Source: Dehalococcoidales bacterium
Lineage (GTDB): Bacteria; Chloroflexota; Dehalococcoidia; Dehalococcoidales; RBG-16-60-22
DNA length: 5,577 nt
Assembly: GCA_016783105.1 (NCBI GenBank)
Contig: JADHXF010000082.1
Span: 1-5,577 of the forward strand
Direction of reading: 5' to 3'
The notes under the pieces are model-generated. The model saw only the letters and a list, made by a program, of their open reading frames with translations. It was not told the DNA's origin and ran no database searches. The position numbers and the translations under genes were made by a program. Below, piece by piece: positions 4,939-5,577 of the stretch (position 1 is its first letter; every line of letters starts with the position of its first letter).

Positions 4939-5577
4939 ATGAAGCAAGTAAATTCCATCAGCGGCCAGGAATTACGGGAGATGTTCGCCGCGGCTACCGG
5001 GTGGTTGGAGAAAAGCTCCGCCGAAATTGACGCCCTGAATGTATTCCCGGTACCTGATGGTGACACCGGGACCAATATGCTGCTCACCATGCGCTCCACC
5101 ATCGAAGAGGCCTACCGGGCCCCTGACCACAGCGCTTCGGCGGTGGCCCATGCCATGGCGCAGGGAGCGTTGATGGGGGCGCGGGGCAACAGCGGCGTTA
5201 TCCTCTCTCAGATTCTGCGCGGGCTGGCACAGGGCCTGTCGGAAAAGGAATCTCTCAACGCGACCGACCTGGCCAGCGCTTTGCAGGAATCGTCGGCAAT
5301 GGCGTACAAAGGCATGAGCAACCCGGTAGAAGGGACGATGTTGACCGTAATCAAAGACATCGCCACCGCCGTACAGGCGGAAGCGGCGGGCAATGGCGGG
5401 GATATGATAGCCGCCATGGAAGCGGCGGTCAATGCCGCCGGTGAATCGGTGGCCAACACACCGAACCTCCTCGACGTGCTGCGGCAGGCCGGCGTGGTTG
5501 ATGCCGGCGGGCAGGGGCTGCATACCATTTTCGATGGTGCTCTGCGCTACCTCAGGGGTGAGACGGAACAGATGCGG
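4939..5577 (+). CDS. fakA: FakA/YloV-type DAK2-domain fatty acid kinase catalytic subunit, 3'-truncated by window edge
   Basis: FakA phosphorylates fatty acids presented by a FakB (DegV-family) binding protein, making acyl-phosphate for phospholipid synthesis in the cytoplasm. The 213 visible residues are the N-terminal DhaL/DAK2-like ATP-binding domain of a protein usually near 550 residues; the middle and C-terminal domains lie outside the window. NVFPVPDGDTGTNM (34-47) carries aspartates equivalent to those that hold Mg-ATP (Asp40 and Asp42). ARGNSGVILSQ (81-91) is the nucleotide-binding helix motif. PVEGTMLTV (129-137) and GVVDAGGQG (185-193) complete the domain. The start is ATG with AAGGA (4927-4931) 7 bases before it; no other in-frame start lies close upstream. 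Older annotation calls such genes dihydroxyacetone kinase, but the family pattern fits FakA better than DhaL, which stands alone at about 210 residues. No fakB is in view. Confidence is high in the family and moderate in the substrate. Confidence 0.92.
   Translation, partial: MKQVNSISGQELREMFAAATGWLEKSSAEIDALNVFPVPDGDTGTNMLLTMRSTIEEAYRAPDHSASAVAHAMAQGALMGARGNSGVILSQILRGLAQGLSEKESLNATDLASALQESSAMAYKGMSNPVEGTMLTVIKDIATAVQAEAAGNGGDMIAAMEAAVNAAGESVANTPNLLDVLRQAGVVDAGGQGLHTIFDGALRYLRGETEQMR

Noticed and set aside
4931..4942. Three-codon frame (ATG GAA AAA TGA) overlapping the fakA start as a coupled leader peptide
   Set aside because: The AAGG before it abuts its ATG, leaving no spacing for initiation, while the same AAGGA is well placed for the ATG at 4939. 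The overlap is probably chance.
4972..5523. Minus-strand open frame of 183 codons opposite fakA
   Set aside because: It is antisense to the conserved DAK2 motifs, and the translation is histidine- and arginine-rich low-information sequence, as expected from the complement of GC-rich codons.

Overview
The window is ordinary bacterial chromosome with dense gene packing and mid-range GC. It holds the end of an arginine-biosynthesis gene cluster on the + strand, then a divergent pair: rpmB on the minus strand and a fakA/yloV-type kinase gene on the + strand. Gene order, the 403-residue argG form, the four-cysteine L28 and the rpmB/yloV neighbourhood suggest an anaerobic or Gram-positive-like lineage. 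A Dehalococcoidia-type Chloroflexota is my best guess, but it is a recollection-based inference, not something the sequence proves.

Layout: bases 1-1032 are the C-terminal 343 residues of ArgD, cut by the window edge. Bases 1033-1075 are a short AT-rich gap with an extended -10 promoter motif placed exactly where transcription would begin on the next start codon. Bases 1076-2002 encode a 308-residue protein of unknown function. It has an N-terminal membrane segment and serine-hydrolase-like motifs. argG (2017-3228, GTG start) and argH (3230-4606) follow with gaps of 14 and 1 bases. Bases 4607-4655 form a convergent gap with two imperfect hairpins. rpmB (4656-4844, minus strand, TTG start) encodes a zinc-type ribosomal protein L28. 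The 94-base divergent gap 4845-4938 carries a good sigma-70-like promoter for the last gene, fakA/yloV (4939 to the window end, 213 residues visible).

How the genes work together: ArgD makes N-acetylornithine. ArgG joins citrulline to aspartate, and ArgH splits argininosuccinate into arginine and fumarate. These three are steps of one pathway, and argG-argH are probably translationally coupled. The intermediates made by carbamoylation of ornithine would need argF, which is not in the window. The hydrolase-like gene has no known place in this pathway and is the least explained element. L28 (translation) and FakA (phosphorylation of exogenous fatty acids) are a separate unit with its own regulation.

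I found no mobile element, CRISPR array, RNA gene or clear defence system. The observations most worth following are the embedded exported hydrolase-like gene with its predicted leaderless start, and the tightly overlapping rpmB/fakA control region.
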